Positions 7,137 to 15,243 of a DNA stretch of 20,659 nucleotides are shown here, one piece after another. The translations under genes and the position numbers were made by a program. Source of the DNA: a virus. Position 1 is the first letter of the stretch, and the number at the start of each line of letters is the position of its first letter. Location: positions 1-20,659 of the IMG/VR virus record IMGVR_UViG_3300027770_000303, one strand, 5' to 3'. The notes beneath the pieces are model-generated. The model was not told the origin of the DNA. It ran no database searches and saw only the letters and a program-made list of their open reading frames with translations.

Positions 7137-8443
7137 TCCTTGCGCCCGTGGGTGCAGGCAAGACGGCCATCACGCTGACGGCGTTGGATAGACTGTACAA
7201 AGCGGGCAAATTAGACCGCGTACTAATCCTTGCGCCTAAGCGGGTGTGTACGGACGTGTGGCCTGTTGAGATACCCAAATGGAGTAAGTTTCTGTCGCCT
7301 ATCTTAGCGGTAGGAACACCGCAACAACGCGGTTTTGCGTTTAAATCCCCCGCCGAAACCGGCGCAAACGTCGTCATCATGAACTACGAAAACATTCAAT
7401 GGTTGGCGGACGGAATGCGCGGGCATAGTTTAAAAGACGCGCTTTTCGATACGGTAATTTTTGACGAACTGACACGGCTTAAAAATCCCAGCGGCAAACG
7501 GTTTAAAGCTGTGGAAAAACTTTTAGAGGGCGTTCGAACACGTTGGGGCCTGACCGGCTCGTTCACGTCCAACGGGCTCGAAGACGTGTTCGGCCAATGC
7601 AAAGTGGTTGACCAAAAACTGCTGGGCCGGGCCAAGGGCGCGTTTCTCCAGAAGTATTTCGTCTGCATCAACCGCGACTTTGGTGACTGGCAACCGCGCA
7701 AAGGCGCGCTGGAACAGGTCATGGACGCCATCCGTCCAGCGACATTTGTGCTGGACCCCGGCGAATACAGCGACAAGTTGCCGCAGCTAAATGTTGTGGA
7801 AATGCGCTGCGACATGCCTGACCGCAAGCCCTACGAAAAGATGAAGCGCGACTTCCTGCTGGAGTACGGCGAGGACAAGATCATCGCGGCGAACGCCGCC
7901 GCCGTGACGAACAAGCTCCAGCAGATGGCGTCGGGGTTCGTTTACGATAACAAGACGATAGCGTCAGAGGAAAAGGGAAAGTTCACTATGAAACAGAAGG
8001 TCATTTGGTTCTCGACGCACAAGTTTGAACTGATCGAAGAGATCCTGAACGAGAACCAGCGCGACAACACGATCATCGTCTACAACTACAAGGAAGAACT
8101 GGCCGAGCTAATGCGCCGGTATCCCCACGCCCGCACCATTGACGATTTTAACGCCATCCCGCGCTGGAACGCGGGTGAGATCGAGTTGTTGCTGATCCAT
8201 CCTAAGTCCGCCGGTCACGGTCTCAACCTTCAGTTTGGCGGCTGCAAGATCATCTTCCTGTCGATGCCCTGGTCGTTGGAACTGTTCGAACAGACGGTGG
8301 GCCGCCTGCACCGGGGCGGGCAGACCAAGGATGTCTGGTGTTATTTGCTGATCTGTAATAAAACAGTGGACGAACGGATCTGGGGCGCGCTTCAGGACAA
8401 GCGGGCGATCTCAGACATAGCACTTGAGGAATTGAAAGCATGA
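7067..8443 (+). CDS. SNF2-type DEAD-like helicase/translocase
   Basis: This 458-aa superfamily 2 ATPase has all main motifs: Q-like LRPYQ at 5-9, Walker A APVGAGKT at 26-33, motif II DELT at 133-136, motif III GLTGS at 161-165, motif V HPKSAGHGLNLQ near 378-389 and motif VI QTVGRLHRGGQ at 409-419. Such phage enzymes probably remodel replication or recombination intermediates. The frame is open back to 6761, but the LRPYQ start and a GAAGAGG site about 8 nt before the ATG at 7067 mark the true start. This leaves a 70-nt overlap with the VRR-NUC gene. The stop overlaps the next start (ATGA). Base composition changes inside the gene: about 47% GC at 7381-7500 against about 60% at 7621-7680. Confidence 0.93.
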   Translation: MGLALRPYQEEAADFLYARDRAMILAPVGAGKTAITLTALDRLYKAGKLDRVLILAPKRVCTDVWPVEIPKWSKFLSPILAVGTPQQRGFAFKSPAETGANVVIMNYENIQWLADGMRGHSLKDALFDTVIFDELTRLKNPSGKRFKAVEKLLEGVRTRWGLTGSFTSNGLEDVFGQCKVVDQKLLGRAKGAFLQKYFVCINRDFGDWQPRKGALEQVMDAIRPATFVLDPGEYSDKLPQLNVVEMRCDMPDRKPYEKMKRDFLLEYGEDKIIAANAAAVTNKLQQMASGFVYDNKTIASEEKGKFTMKQKVIWFSTHKFELIEEILNENQRDNTIIVYNYKEELAELMRRYPHARTIDDFNAIPRWNAGEIELLLIHPKSAGHGLNLQFGGCKIIFLSMPWSLELFEQTVGRLHRGGQTKDVWCYLLICNKTVDERIWGALQDKRAISDIALEELKA

Positions 8444-8643
8444 ATTGGCGCGAGATCAACAAGGTGCTGCCCACGCTGGACGAGGACACCGTCAGGCGGA
8501 TGCTGGCAGACGAGCGCGCAGGCGAGCAGCGCACCACCGTCCTGATCCGTCTGCATCAACGCTACACGGCGCTGCGGGCGGCGCGGGAGCGCACGGAGAT
8601 CCTTGGAGACGTGGAGTTTCCCAAGGTGGTTGCGCTCACTTAG
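8440..8643 (+). CDS. Small phage protein of unknown function
   Basis: This 67-aa protein is coupled to the helicase gene by an ATGA overlap, so it is very likely translated. It is mostly helical and charged, with an arginine-rich segment (RLHQRYTALRAARERTE, about 42-58). It has no signal peptide, membrane segment or cysteine pair. I do not recognise a domain. It could be a helicase partner, judged only from its coupling. It ends 8 nt inside the convergent o-spanin gene. Confidence 0.7.
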   Translation: MNWREINKVLPTLDEDTVRRMLADERAGEQRTTVLIRLHQRYTALRAARERTEILGDVEFPKVVALT

Positions 8644-8647
8644 CGCA
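8631..8647. other. Hairpin spanning two convergent stop codons
   Basis: TGCGCT at 8631-8636 pairs with AGCGCA at 8642-8647 around a 5-nt loop. The plus-strand stop (TAG, 8641-8643) and the minus-strand stop (TGA, 8638-8636) both lie within it. No T run follows on either side, so it is at best a weak bidirectional terminator for the converging early and late transcripts. Confidence 0.35.
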
Positions 8648-8827
8648 CCAGCCTTCGCGCCGGGCGTTGTTCTGCCGCACTTCGATGATGGTGGCCGTGG
8701 TGTCCTTGGATGACCAAGACACATCCTTCCAGACCGTGCAGACCGCCGCGTTAGTCTCGACGGTGCTTGTCAGGCTCACGCACCCGGTCAGGGGACAGAT
8801 CAAGAGCGTCAGCAGCATCCACCGCAT
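8636..8827 (-). CDS. o-spanin (Rz1-like outer membrane lipoprotein)
   Basis: This short lipoprotein would join the i-spanin across the periplasm to disrupt the outer membrane at lysis. From the ATG at 8827 it is 63 aa. Residues 1-15 are a lipoprotein signal peptide with lipobox L13-T14-G15-C16. A short, cysteine-containing periplasmic part follows. A GGAG site lies 8 nt before the ATG. The first 77 nt overlap the end of the i-spanin gene in another frame, the usual Rz/Rz1 design. It lacks the proline-rich stretch of lambda Rz1. A longer frame to 8869 exists but would put the signal peptide inside the protein. It is the last gene of the late unit and meets the plus-strand small gene head-on. 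Confidence 0.82.
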   Translation of the reverse strand: MRWMLLTLLICPLTGCVSLTSTVETNAAVCTVWKDVSWSSKDTTATIIEVRQNNARREGWCAK

Positions 8828-8981
8828 TGCGTGTTCTCCGTAGCACGTCCGCCGTCGCAGCGGCTTCAATCTCGGCCACGGCGTCCCTGCGGATCTTGTA
8901 GTAGACGCCGGTCAGCGTCATTACGATGATGACGCCCATGATGGCGTAACGCCCCAGCGGCGTAAAAAGCAGGCTAAACAC
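8751..8981 (-). CDS. i-spanin (Rz-like inner membrane protein)
   Basis: With the GTG start at 8981 this is a 76-aa protein with one N-terminal membrane helix (about 13-27, AIMGVIIVMTLTGVY) after a short basic/polar head. A charged, helical periplasmic region follows, with Ala/Glu/Arg heptad-like spacing (DAVAEIEAAATADVLRR). That is the form of a small i-spanin. The identification rests mainly on position: directly after the endolysin and overlapping a lipoprotein gene. The start is uncertain. A TTG at 9035 and an ATG at 8939 are alternatives, and none has a strong ribosome site. GTG keeps a short overlap with the endolysin stop. Confidence 0.7.
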   Translation of the reverse strand: MFSLLFTPLGRYAIMGVIIVMTLTGVYYKIRRDAVAEIEAAATADVLRRTRNAVDAADALDLSPDRVREPDKHRRD

Positions 8982-9702
8982 CGTGTTCGTCCATGTGCTT
9001 CTTGCGCCAGAACCAAATGGCTGCACCCGCGCCAATGATCGCCAGCATGATGATAAAGTTTACGTTGTGCAGCAGGCCCATGATCTGATCCATCACGTCA
9101 GATGCGTCCTTCGCCTGCGCCGCAATTTCCTTGGCAACGCCGACGCTTCCAAGCCCTGCCGTCAGTAGCGCCGCGTTACCTTGCTTGCTGTCTGCCATAG
9201 TTCTTTTCGGAGGAGCATCAGGTTCTGCACGGTCCTCTTGTTCATCATGCGCCTGATCCTGTGCGGTCCACCATGCGCCTGCCGCCTGGCGGCGGCGCAC
9301 CAGCCCTGGCAGCACCTTGCCGCCGCCCTTGGTCCATTTCATCAACTCGGCAGGCACCGCGTCAAGATCGCCAGCGTTGACCTTCTTGAGCATCGTGGAC
9401 GACTTGAGGTTGCCGACGCCTGCGTTGTAGGCGAAGTCCACCAGCACGTCGAACTGGTTCTGCGTCAGTTCGACCTTGATCAGATCCTGAACAGAACGCT
9501 CGTATTTGATCAGATCCTGACGAAGGATCGTGTCCGCCTGCGCCTGCGTGATGGTCATGCCGTCGTTGACCATAGGCGCGCCAGCAGCCGAGGTGTGGCC
9601 GTAACCGATTGTACACACATTTGCGGGGCAACGGTACGCTTTCAGTTTGCAGCCTTCAAACTTCTTGAGCAGGTTGTCGAGACCGCCTTGGCTCATGTGC
9701 AT
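8974..9702 (-). CDS. GH24 endolysin (lysozyme) with C-terminal membrane segment
   Basis: This 242-aa muramidase cuts the glycan strands of peptidoglycan during lysis. Residues 1-150 are a phage-lysozyme domain with catalytic Glu16 (KKFEG) and Thr31 in CTIGYGHT. The position nine residues after the Glu is Cys25, not the Asp of T4 lysozyme, giving a Glu-Cys-Thr set. Residues 150-168 are an acidic, proline-containing linker. The C-terminal part (169-242) is unlike the usual family, which ends near 150-165. It has one hydrophobic helix (about 213-232) followed by RKKH, so the enzyme may be membrane-anchored. There is no N-terminal signal or SAR helix. A GGGGA site precedes the ATG at 9702. Confidence 0.9.
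   Translation of the reverse strand: MHMSQGGLDNLLKKFEGCKLKAYRCPANVCTIGYGHTSAAGAPMVNDGMTITQAQADTILRQDLIKYERSVQDLIKVELTQNQFDVLVDFAYNAGVGNLKSSTMLKKVNAGDLDAVPAELMKWTKGGGKVLPGLVRRRQAAGAWWTAQDQAHDEQEDRAEPDAPPKRTMADSKQGNAALLTAGLGSVGVAKEIAAQAKDASDVMDQIMGLLHNVNFIIMLAIIGAGAAIWFWRKKHMDEHGV
9476..9520. repeat. 15-bp direct repeat inside the endolysin gene
   Basis: TTGATCAGATCCTGA occurs at 9476-9490 and again at 9506-9520, 15 nt apart and in frame, so the protein carries QDLIK twice. A 13-mer of the same word (GATCAGATCCTGA) is also at 6513-6525 in the DUF2800 nuclease gene, again coding QDLI. It is probably coincidence of shared codons or a short duplication. Confidence 0.6.
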
Positions 9703-9704
9703 GG

Positions 9705-10178
9705 TTATTTCCCCTTCTCTAAAAGAGTGACACGCTTATCCAGCGCGGCGATCATTTGTGCGGTGTCAAACCGGATGGCAGCGCGCGCGGCAGCGGCGTC
9801 GGCCACCATGTCCATGCGGCTTTTCTCAATGGCGGACATGGAACGCTCACGGTCCAACGTCATGGCGGCGCGGGCCAAGGCGCTTTCCTTTTCGACCTTG
9901 CTGATTTGATCGCTCAGGTTCTCGCGAATCTGCGCCATGTCGATGGTGGTGCCTTGGGGCGGGATGGCCTTGTTGTCGGCGTTGACGACGACAGCCACCT
10001 TGGACTTTAGTTGAATGATCTCGTTGTTGGCAGCAGAAAGCGCGCTCATGAGGTAGACGACGCAAGAGAACAGGATCGGGATGCCCGCGAAGGTGATCTT
10101 CTCTACCAACGCGCCCTTGCTGGCGCTCGCCGCCATCTCGATGGCAAACTTTTCCTGTTTCTCTTCCGTGGTACTCAT
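9705..10178 (-). CDS. Membrane-anchored coiled-coil protein in the lysis cassette
   Basis: This 157-aa protein has a polar N-terminus (1-27), one membrane helix (about 31-50, FAGIPILFSCVVYLMSALS) and a long charged helical part (about 85-155) with hydrophobic residues spaced as in a coiled coil. Its start overlaps the holin-like gene's stop (ATGA), and it ends 2 nt before the endolysin start. It resembles conserved phage proteins seen next to endolysin genes, of unknown function. It could be a holin regulator or an inner-membrane lysis factor. An i-spanin role is less likely, because a better candidate overlaps the lipoprotein gene. Confidence 0.75.
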   Translation of the reverse strand: MSTTEEKQEKFAIEMAASASKGALVEKITFAGIPILFSCVVYLMSALSAANNEIIQLKSKVAVVVNADNKAIPPQGTTIDMAQIRENLSDQISKVEKESALARAAMTLDRERSMSAIEKSRMDMVADAAAARAAIRFDTAQMIAALDKRVTLLEKGK

Positions 10179-10354
10179 ATTTCAGTTCCGGCTTTCCAAT
10201 CACGAACGGCTATGCGTATGCGGATGACGAGCAACGCAAGTGTCGCCAGCGTGACGCAGAGCCCGGCCCACGCACCTAGCTCCATCGCCCACCACGGAAG
10301 CGTCAGCGCCCCCGCAGCGATTGCACCATCAACGGCCAGCTTTGTATCGTGCAT
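10175..10354 (-). CDS. Holin-like small membrane protein
   Basis: This 59-aa protein has two hydrophobic segments, about 7-26 (AVDGAIAAGALTLPWWAMEL) and 30-46 (AGLCVTLATLALLVIRI), followed by a positively charged tail. That is the size and shape of a two-helix (class II) holin, which would open the inner membrane at a set time. The ATG at 10354 overlaps the stop of the ejection-protein gene (TGATG) and has AGAGG 7 nt upstream. A TTG one codon earlier is less likely. Its position directly before the endolysin supports the call, but small membrane proteins cannot be proved to be holins from sequence. Confidence 0.72.
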   Translation of the reverse strand: MHDTKLAVDGAIAAGALTLPWWAMELGAWAGLCVTLATLALLVIRIRIAVRDWKAGTEI

Positions 10355-12279
10355 CAAGGGGCCTCTTGCGGTGCGAGGGCATTTGAAGTCTGAACGCCAC
10401 CACGCAGAAGATTGTTTCGTCTTACATTGCGTTCTTGCATAGCCAATCGACGAGCGTTGCGCTCCATTATGTTTCTCGGCGCATTAGGTATGGCGTACTT
10501 TTCAACCAACCGCGCAAAAGTTTCGGGTTGCAGCATCGCTTCGCCGATCTCAACAGCCGCTTTCCGACTGATGGCGTTTTCAAATGCTTTCATTATTCCT
10601 GACGCTAATGTACCAATAACGCCTCGGGCTCCAGGTATGTCCGCAATGCTCTCGCCAGCTTTAACGCCTGTTGTCGCCTGCGAAAGACGCTTAAACTCGG
10701 CAGACCGCGCAAAGTCTGACAGGACATTGGAGACCTTTGCCGAGTCAGCCGTTTCCAAAATTGCCGACAGATCCTCATACCGAGGCGCACCCGTAGCTTT
10801 CTTAATGGTGCCGGGCGCATTGCGGACCGCTTGCGCAAGCATGGCGGGGCGGCTAACACCTTGGTCAAGCGGACTTGTAACGCTTTCTTTTAGAATTTTA
10901 CCGACGTCCATTACGTCAATTGGTTTACTGCTGGCGGCAAACTCAGTTTTTGCCGTTTTAAAGCCCGGCAACACCCCTTCAAGCCAATCTATATAATCCC
11001 CGCGAAGTTTACCTATAGTTTTGAGTTCTGCGGCTTCCAATGCGCCACCAACAGCATTTCTTTTTGATGTCAACATTTTATCCATCCCGGCTTTGATGTC
11101 GAGAAGGCTTTGACCGGGGTACTCATTTGCATCCGTCATAAAAGGACGACGGTTATTGGCGGCAAGATTTTTCGCGGTAGCAACAGCTTCTTGCATGGCG
11201 GGCGTTTCAAGTAACGCAGTCAGCGTCTCGTCAGGGGGCACAAGTTTTGTTTCAATCCTACCATAATTAAGACTGGCTTGCGTTGCTCGCGCTTTTTCCG
11301 CCGCTGCAAGATCAGCGGGAATTTCAGGCGCAATGGTTCCAATAGCGTTGACACGCGCAAGTTCGTTTGCGGATTCGCGCGCGGCAAACTGCGACGCCAG
11401 CGCGGGGTCTTTTGCAAGTTTGGTTTGCAGCGCCGCCAATTGCGTCGGACTTGTTCCACTACCGGCAACGATTTCACCTACGGTAGGCTTGGTACCCGCC
11501 ACAAGTGCCGCGTTAGGATTACGCAGCATGTTGACAACGCCTTCGGCGTTGCCCTCCAACGCAGGCTCCAACATGCGCCGTGTGGGACTCAATTGATTTT
11601 TAATTCCCTCGGCGCTTTTTTGCCATAATGCGCCGCCCCCTTGCAGCGCCGCTGCAATTGGGTCAAGAACAATTTGCGCCGCGCCTAACGTACCTGACGC
11701 CCCGGCCTGTGCCGCGCCAGTAGCAACGTCCGCTACCCCAGCCAAACTATATGGGTTGATAGGAGGAGTGGCGGATGCAGTTCGCGCTGCTCGCGCAAGT
11801 CTTGCCGCGTCCACCATTTCCTTGCCCGGTCCAATAAGTTTTGTGGCGGCAAGAGGACTGAGAAACGAAGTGGCGGCACCACCAAATAAACGGCCTCTAG
11901 CTTGATCCGCCGACGTAGCTTCGCCAAACATGGCGTTACCGATTTCATGAGACGTATATGGATTGTCGGCAAAGATGCCTACAACATCGCCGGGAAGACC
12001 AGCTATGGATGGAATAACGCCTTCTGCCGCGCCTCTACCCATAGCGCCGTAACGCCCCGCCAACTCGGCGGCTGTCGGGATGCGCGGCGTCTCTGCGGGG
12101 TTGGTAAACGCCTCTTCAACTTGCTTCCGAAACCCACCGCGAGAACGACCTTCAGACGCCGCTTTCCGCGTAGACGGCATACCTTCGCCTGCCGCTGACG
12201 GTTGAGATTCTATAGGGTCCGATGCCCAAGCTGGTTGCTTAGCTTCAGAAGTGGCAATAGGATCATTTTGCCATCCCAT
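10354..12279 (-). CDS. Internal virion / DNA ejection protein (641 aa)
   Basis: This large, alanine-rich protein is the third of three likely ejection proteins. In P22-like phages these leave the capsid with the DNA and form a conduit through the cell envelope. No enzyme motif is visible. Residues 1-65 are polar and low-complexity, about 80-260 contain several glycine/alanine-rich hydrophobic stretches (for example GVIPSIAGLPGDVVGIF), and the rest is mainly charged helices. It starts at an ATG overlapping the previous stop (TAATG) with a strong GGAGGA site 7 nt upstream. The assignment rests on position, length and composition. GC is low in parts (about 40% at 10861-10920, hand count), unlike most of the window. 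Confidence 0.72.
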   Translation of the reverse strand: MGWQNDPIATSEAKQPAWASDPIESQPSAAGEGMPSTRKAASEGRSRGGFRKQVEEAFTNPAETPRIPTAAELAGRYGAMGRGAAEGVIPSIAGLPGDVVGIFADNPYTSHEIGNAMFGEATSADQARGRLFGGAATSFLSPLAATKLIGPGKEMVDAARLARAARTASATPPINPYSLAGVADVATGAAQAGASGTLGAAQIVLDPIAAALQGGGALWQKSAEGIKNQLSPTRRMLEPALEGNAEGVVNMLRNPNAALVAGTKPTVGEIVAGSGTSPTQLAALQTKLAKDPALASQFAARESANELARVNAIGTIAPEIPADLAAAEKARATQASLNYGRIETKLVPPDETLTALLETPAMQEAVATAKNLAANNRRPFMTDANEYPGQSLLDIKAGMDKMLTSKRNAVGGALEAAELKTIGKLRGDYIDWLEGVLPGFKTAKTEFAASSKPIDVMDVGKILKESVTSPLDQGVSRPAMLAQAVRNAPGTIKKATGAPRYEDLSAILETADSAKVSNVLSDFARSAEFKRLSQATTGVKAGESIADIPGARGVIGTLASGIMKAFENAISRKAAVEIGEAMLQPETFARLVEKYAIPNAPRNIMERNARRLAMQERNVRRNNLLRGGVQTSNALAPQEAP

Positions 12280-14411
12280 TATTGCTTCCTCCGAACGGAA
12301 CCATCAGGCGCTGTGTACAGTGTGCCCTTTGTAAGAGCGCTATACTCTTGGTCGTTTTTAATAGCGACGGGCGCAACTTGCAGTGCGGCATTACCCGCAG
12401 GCGCAGCCGAACCCGCAGGGGGTAGAACCGCCAATTCTTTACCTTCGGAAGTGGCGTTCATATAGTTTATGAATTGTTTGAACGCCGCAATGCGCCGCTC
12501 AGGGCCTTTTTCGCGGTCAGCTATTTTGCCGCTCATTGTCTCAACTGCTTCACGGTCTTTGTCGGTAAACCCGCTGCCGTATTTACCGTTAGCTATGTCA
12601 AACGTGATTGAGCTGGCTATTTGCGAAAGAGCCTCAATGTTCGTCATACCTTTAGTTGATTTACCGGTGACGGACTCTATACGATCAGCTAAATCAGCCG
12701 CCAATTTTCCTGACGTTGACGCTTGGATAAGTTTTTCAATGTCGGAAGCCGCTGTACCGCCCACTGTTTTCAGCAACCGCGACGCCGATTCTTTCCGCGC
12801 ATCATCGGCACCTTTTTGCGTCGCAGTCAGTTCAGCAGTTTTTTCAGCGCCTTTAATAGCCGCAGCTTGTTTGACGGCAAGTGCTTGCGTGCGTGCTTGC
12901 TGAGCCTCCCAAGGCGATTGCCCTGCGGGTGCAGGCGCGGCAGCAACGGCAGGGGCCATTGCAGCGGTAGGCGTCGGCGCGCCCGGTATCTGAGGCTGCA
13001 ACGATACCCCCGCATTCTGCGAAGGCGCAGTACCAAACATGTTAGCCATGAGCGCGTTGTTGACCGTGGGCGCGCCAAGCGACATGAGCGCGTTATTAGC
13101 GGGCACAAACCCGGCGGGAGCGCCGCCCAGACGGGCGTTGCCCGCCGTCATAGATGCAGCCAAGCCGGGTTGGCCGCCGAACTTGCTGTTGGCCCAGTTC
13201 TGCAAATCCCCCACAGTCTTGTTTTTGATTGCAAGAACTTCTGGATTGGCCTTGATGGCGTCTGCACTGACGACTTGCGACAGCGGCGTATTGGGATCTG
13301 CGCTCAGGACGTTACGCGCGCCACCAGCACCAAGGAAGTGCGCTAGATAAACGTTGCCTGGCGTGGGTTGGATGCCCGCGCTGGTCAACGACGCAATGTT
13401 GTCCGTGCGGAATTTTTGCTCTAACACGGCTTCTATTGGGGTGCCATCCGCCAATTTGGTGCCGCGCAAGGTAAGAATTTCCGCAGGCGATTTGTTTGCC
13501 AGTTCAGGAAACACTTTCTTGGCCGTATCAACAAAAGTGCCGTTAATGAACTGACCAAATCCCTGCGCCGTCGAACGGGAATTTTTGTCAACGCCTTCGG
13601 CAGCGTTAAGTCTTTGCGAGAATGCGTCACCAATAGCGGGGGCAGCAACGGTAGTCTGCTGCCTAACCGCAGCAGGCGTATTGGCAGGCGCGGCAAACGG
13701 TGCCCCCGCAACGGCAGGCGCAGGACCGGCAGCAGGTAGGGGAACGTTTGCCGTTGCGGGCAAGCCCGTACCCATTTCTACCATTGTGTTGGTAGTTGGA
13801 TCGTAACGCATCCCCGGCATTTTTTCAGTTGGATTGATGTTTACAGGCCTATTCCTAAGCCGTTGTTCTGCCGTTTGCGCTGCGTATTCTTTTACGCTTG
13901 CGTCGTGGGTCATTATCAACCGCTGCATACCTTCAGGGCTGTAAGTTGGGTCTACTTCAGCCGCAAGTTTAGGTGCGTCTTTTAGCAAATTAGCGCGCCA
14001 AATGTCGTATGTAGCCTGATCTTTGACGATAGGTGCAGTTTCGCGATGAAACGCCAATGTCTTTGCCGCCGCTTCGGCTGTTGCCGTTTGCAAATCAATA
14101 GGCTGTTTTGCAAGTTCGCCTTCAGTTTTTTTCTGCGCGAGCGCGGAAGCTTTAAGGTCATTTTGATGCTTTTCGAGCGCCTGACCTGCCCCCATAGAAA
14201 TATTATACGCTTGTCGCAAAGCTTCGGGCGAACCACGGTCAACGCCGCTTGCGAAAAGGGCGCGCATTTGATTTTGTTCATTGGCCGCGCGCTGCACTTC
14301 AGCCAGTTGGGCTTGATGAAGCTGCATCTTGTTAGCCATTTCGGCCATAGCAAGCATATTGGGAGCTTGGTACGGCGTAAGTTGCGGAAGCGCGGCGTTG
14401 TAATCAACCAT
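12279..14411 (-). CDS. Ejection protein with lytic transglycosylase-like domain
   Basis: This 710-aa internal virion protein probably opens the peptidoglycan as DNA enters. Residues 1-200 are helical and glutamine/alanine-rich. A proline/alanine linker covers about 215-260. A lysozyme-like transglycosylase domain lies at about 262-412, with a likely catalytic Glu272 (RLNAAEG), the GFGQF segment at 284-288, and NVYLAHFLGAGGA (353-365), the conserved helix seen in phage structural lysins. The rest (about 430-710) is another Ala/Pro linker and a helical C-terminus. An AAGGA site is 7 nt before the ATG. It sits between two other putative ejection genes, equivalent in place to the P22 gp7/gp20/gp16 set. 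Confidence 0.82.
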   Translation of the reverse strand: MVDYNAALPQLTPYQAPNMLAMAEMANKMQLHQAQLAEVQRAANEQNQMRALFASGVDRGSPEALRQAYNISMGAGQALEKHQNDLKASALAQKKTEGELAKQPIDLQTATAEAAAKTLAFHRETAPIVKDQATYDIWRANLLKDAPKLAAEVDPTYSPEGMQRLIMTHDASVKEYAAQTAEQRLRNRPVNINPTEKMPGMRYDPTTNTMVEMGTGLPATANVPLPAAGPAPAVAGAPFAAPANTPAAVRQQTTVAAPAIGDAFSQRLNAAEGVDKNSRSTAQGFGQFINGTFVDTAKKVFPELANKSPAEILTLRGTKLADGTPIEAVLEQKFRTDNIASLTSAGIQPTPGNVYLAHFLGAGGARNVLSADPNTPLSQVVSADAIKANPEVLAIKNKTVGDLQNWANSKFGGQPGLAASMTAGNARLGGAPAGFVPANNALMSLGAPTVNNALMANMFGTAPSQNAGVSLQPQIPGAPTPTAAMAPAVAAAPAPAGQSPWEAQQARTQALAVKQAAAIKGAEKTAELTATQKGADDARKESASRLLKTVGGTAASDIEKLIQASTSGKLAADLADRIESVTGKSTKGMTNIEALSQIASSITFDIANGKYGSGFTDKDREAVETMSGKIADREKGPERRIAAFKQFINYMNATSEGKELAVLPPAGSAAPAGNAALQVAPVAIKNDQEYSALTKGTLYTAPDGSVRRKQ

Positions 14412-14415
14412 CGGT

Positions 14416-15243
14416 CTATCCTTTGAAATAGCTGTTGATCATACCATAATCAGCCGTTGTCATTGGACTGCCCCCACTATATGGGTTTACGCCCGCGCCG
14501 CCACGGTTCAGATAGTTATTCATCGTGTATGAACTCATGCCCTGATTGAGCGCGTTCGTCACCGCGTTCGCTTGGTTTAGGTAGCCTGACGCTTGTGCAT
14601 TGCCCGCCGCGACATCCGCCTGCCCAAGATTAGATCCCAAATTCGAATAGGTATTGCCGAGGTTTGTGCCCAAGTTCTGCGCCGCCGCCGCCGATCCTGC
14701 CGCTGCGGCCTGACCGCCTGCGTACAGACTCTGCAACGGCGCAAGCTGTGCCGTCCGATTGGTCTGATAGCGGTTGAAAGCGTTCTGGTATTCGCCAGAA
14801 GCTTTACCCGTAGCGTAATCAAGGATGCCTTTGTCGTTTGCACCCGAAAAAGTCCGCCCTTGCGACGCATCGCGAGCCTTGATTGCCCGTAGCCCTTGGT
14901 CAAGGCTGAACTGGTAGCCAGGATCAGTTGTAAAATCTGACATGCCAAAGTCTTTGGCATACTTGCCGTAGTTCGCCGCCGTGGTGTCGCCGCCAATACC
15001 CAGCATCTGCATAAGCTGGTTCTGCGCGGTCTCGCCGCCCTGTCGGTAAGGCGCGAGGTCCGCGCGGCCAATGTCAAACATCGCCCGCTGGGCGGCAATG
15101 CTTTTGTCCGCCATTTCTTTTTGAACGGCGGCGCTCTGAGCAGCGGCATCGCGCTGGGCGTCCGCAGCGTTGCTGGAGCCAAACAGACTTGCGCCAGCGC
15201 CAAGGACGCTAGACCCTGCAATAGCAGAAATCGGATCAGGCAT
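14416..15243 (-). CDS. DNA ejection/transfer protein (gp7-like)
   Basis: This 275-aa protein is the first of the three ejection proteins. The start at 15243 (MPDPISAIAG) has GGAG 7 nt upstream. The frame is open to 15300, but that part lies inside the previous gene. The N-terminus is a glycine/alanine hydrophobic stretch (4-22), followed by a helical segment with repeated Ala/Gln (about 25-60). The middle has PGYQFSLDQGLRAIKA (about 126-141), a segment found in many phage DNA transfer proteins. The C-terminus is Gly/Asn/Ala-rich. It is followed within 4 nt by the transglycosylase ejection gene. Confidence 0.8.
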   Translation of the reverse strand: MPDPISAIAGSSVLGAGASLFGSSNAADAQRDAAAQSAAVQKEMADKSIAAQRAMFDIGRADLAPYRQGGETAQNQLMQMLGIGGDTTAANYGKYAKDFGMSDFTTDPGYQFSLDQGLRAIKARDASQGRTFSGANDKGILDYATGKASGEYQNAFNRYQTNRTAQLAPLQSLYAGGQAAAAGSAAAAQNLGTNLGNTYSNLGSNLGQADVAAGNAQASGYLNQANAVTNALNQGMSSYTMNNYLNRGGAGVNPYSGGSPMTTADYGMINSYFKG

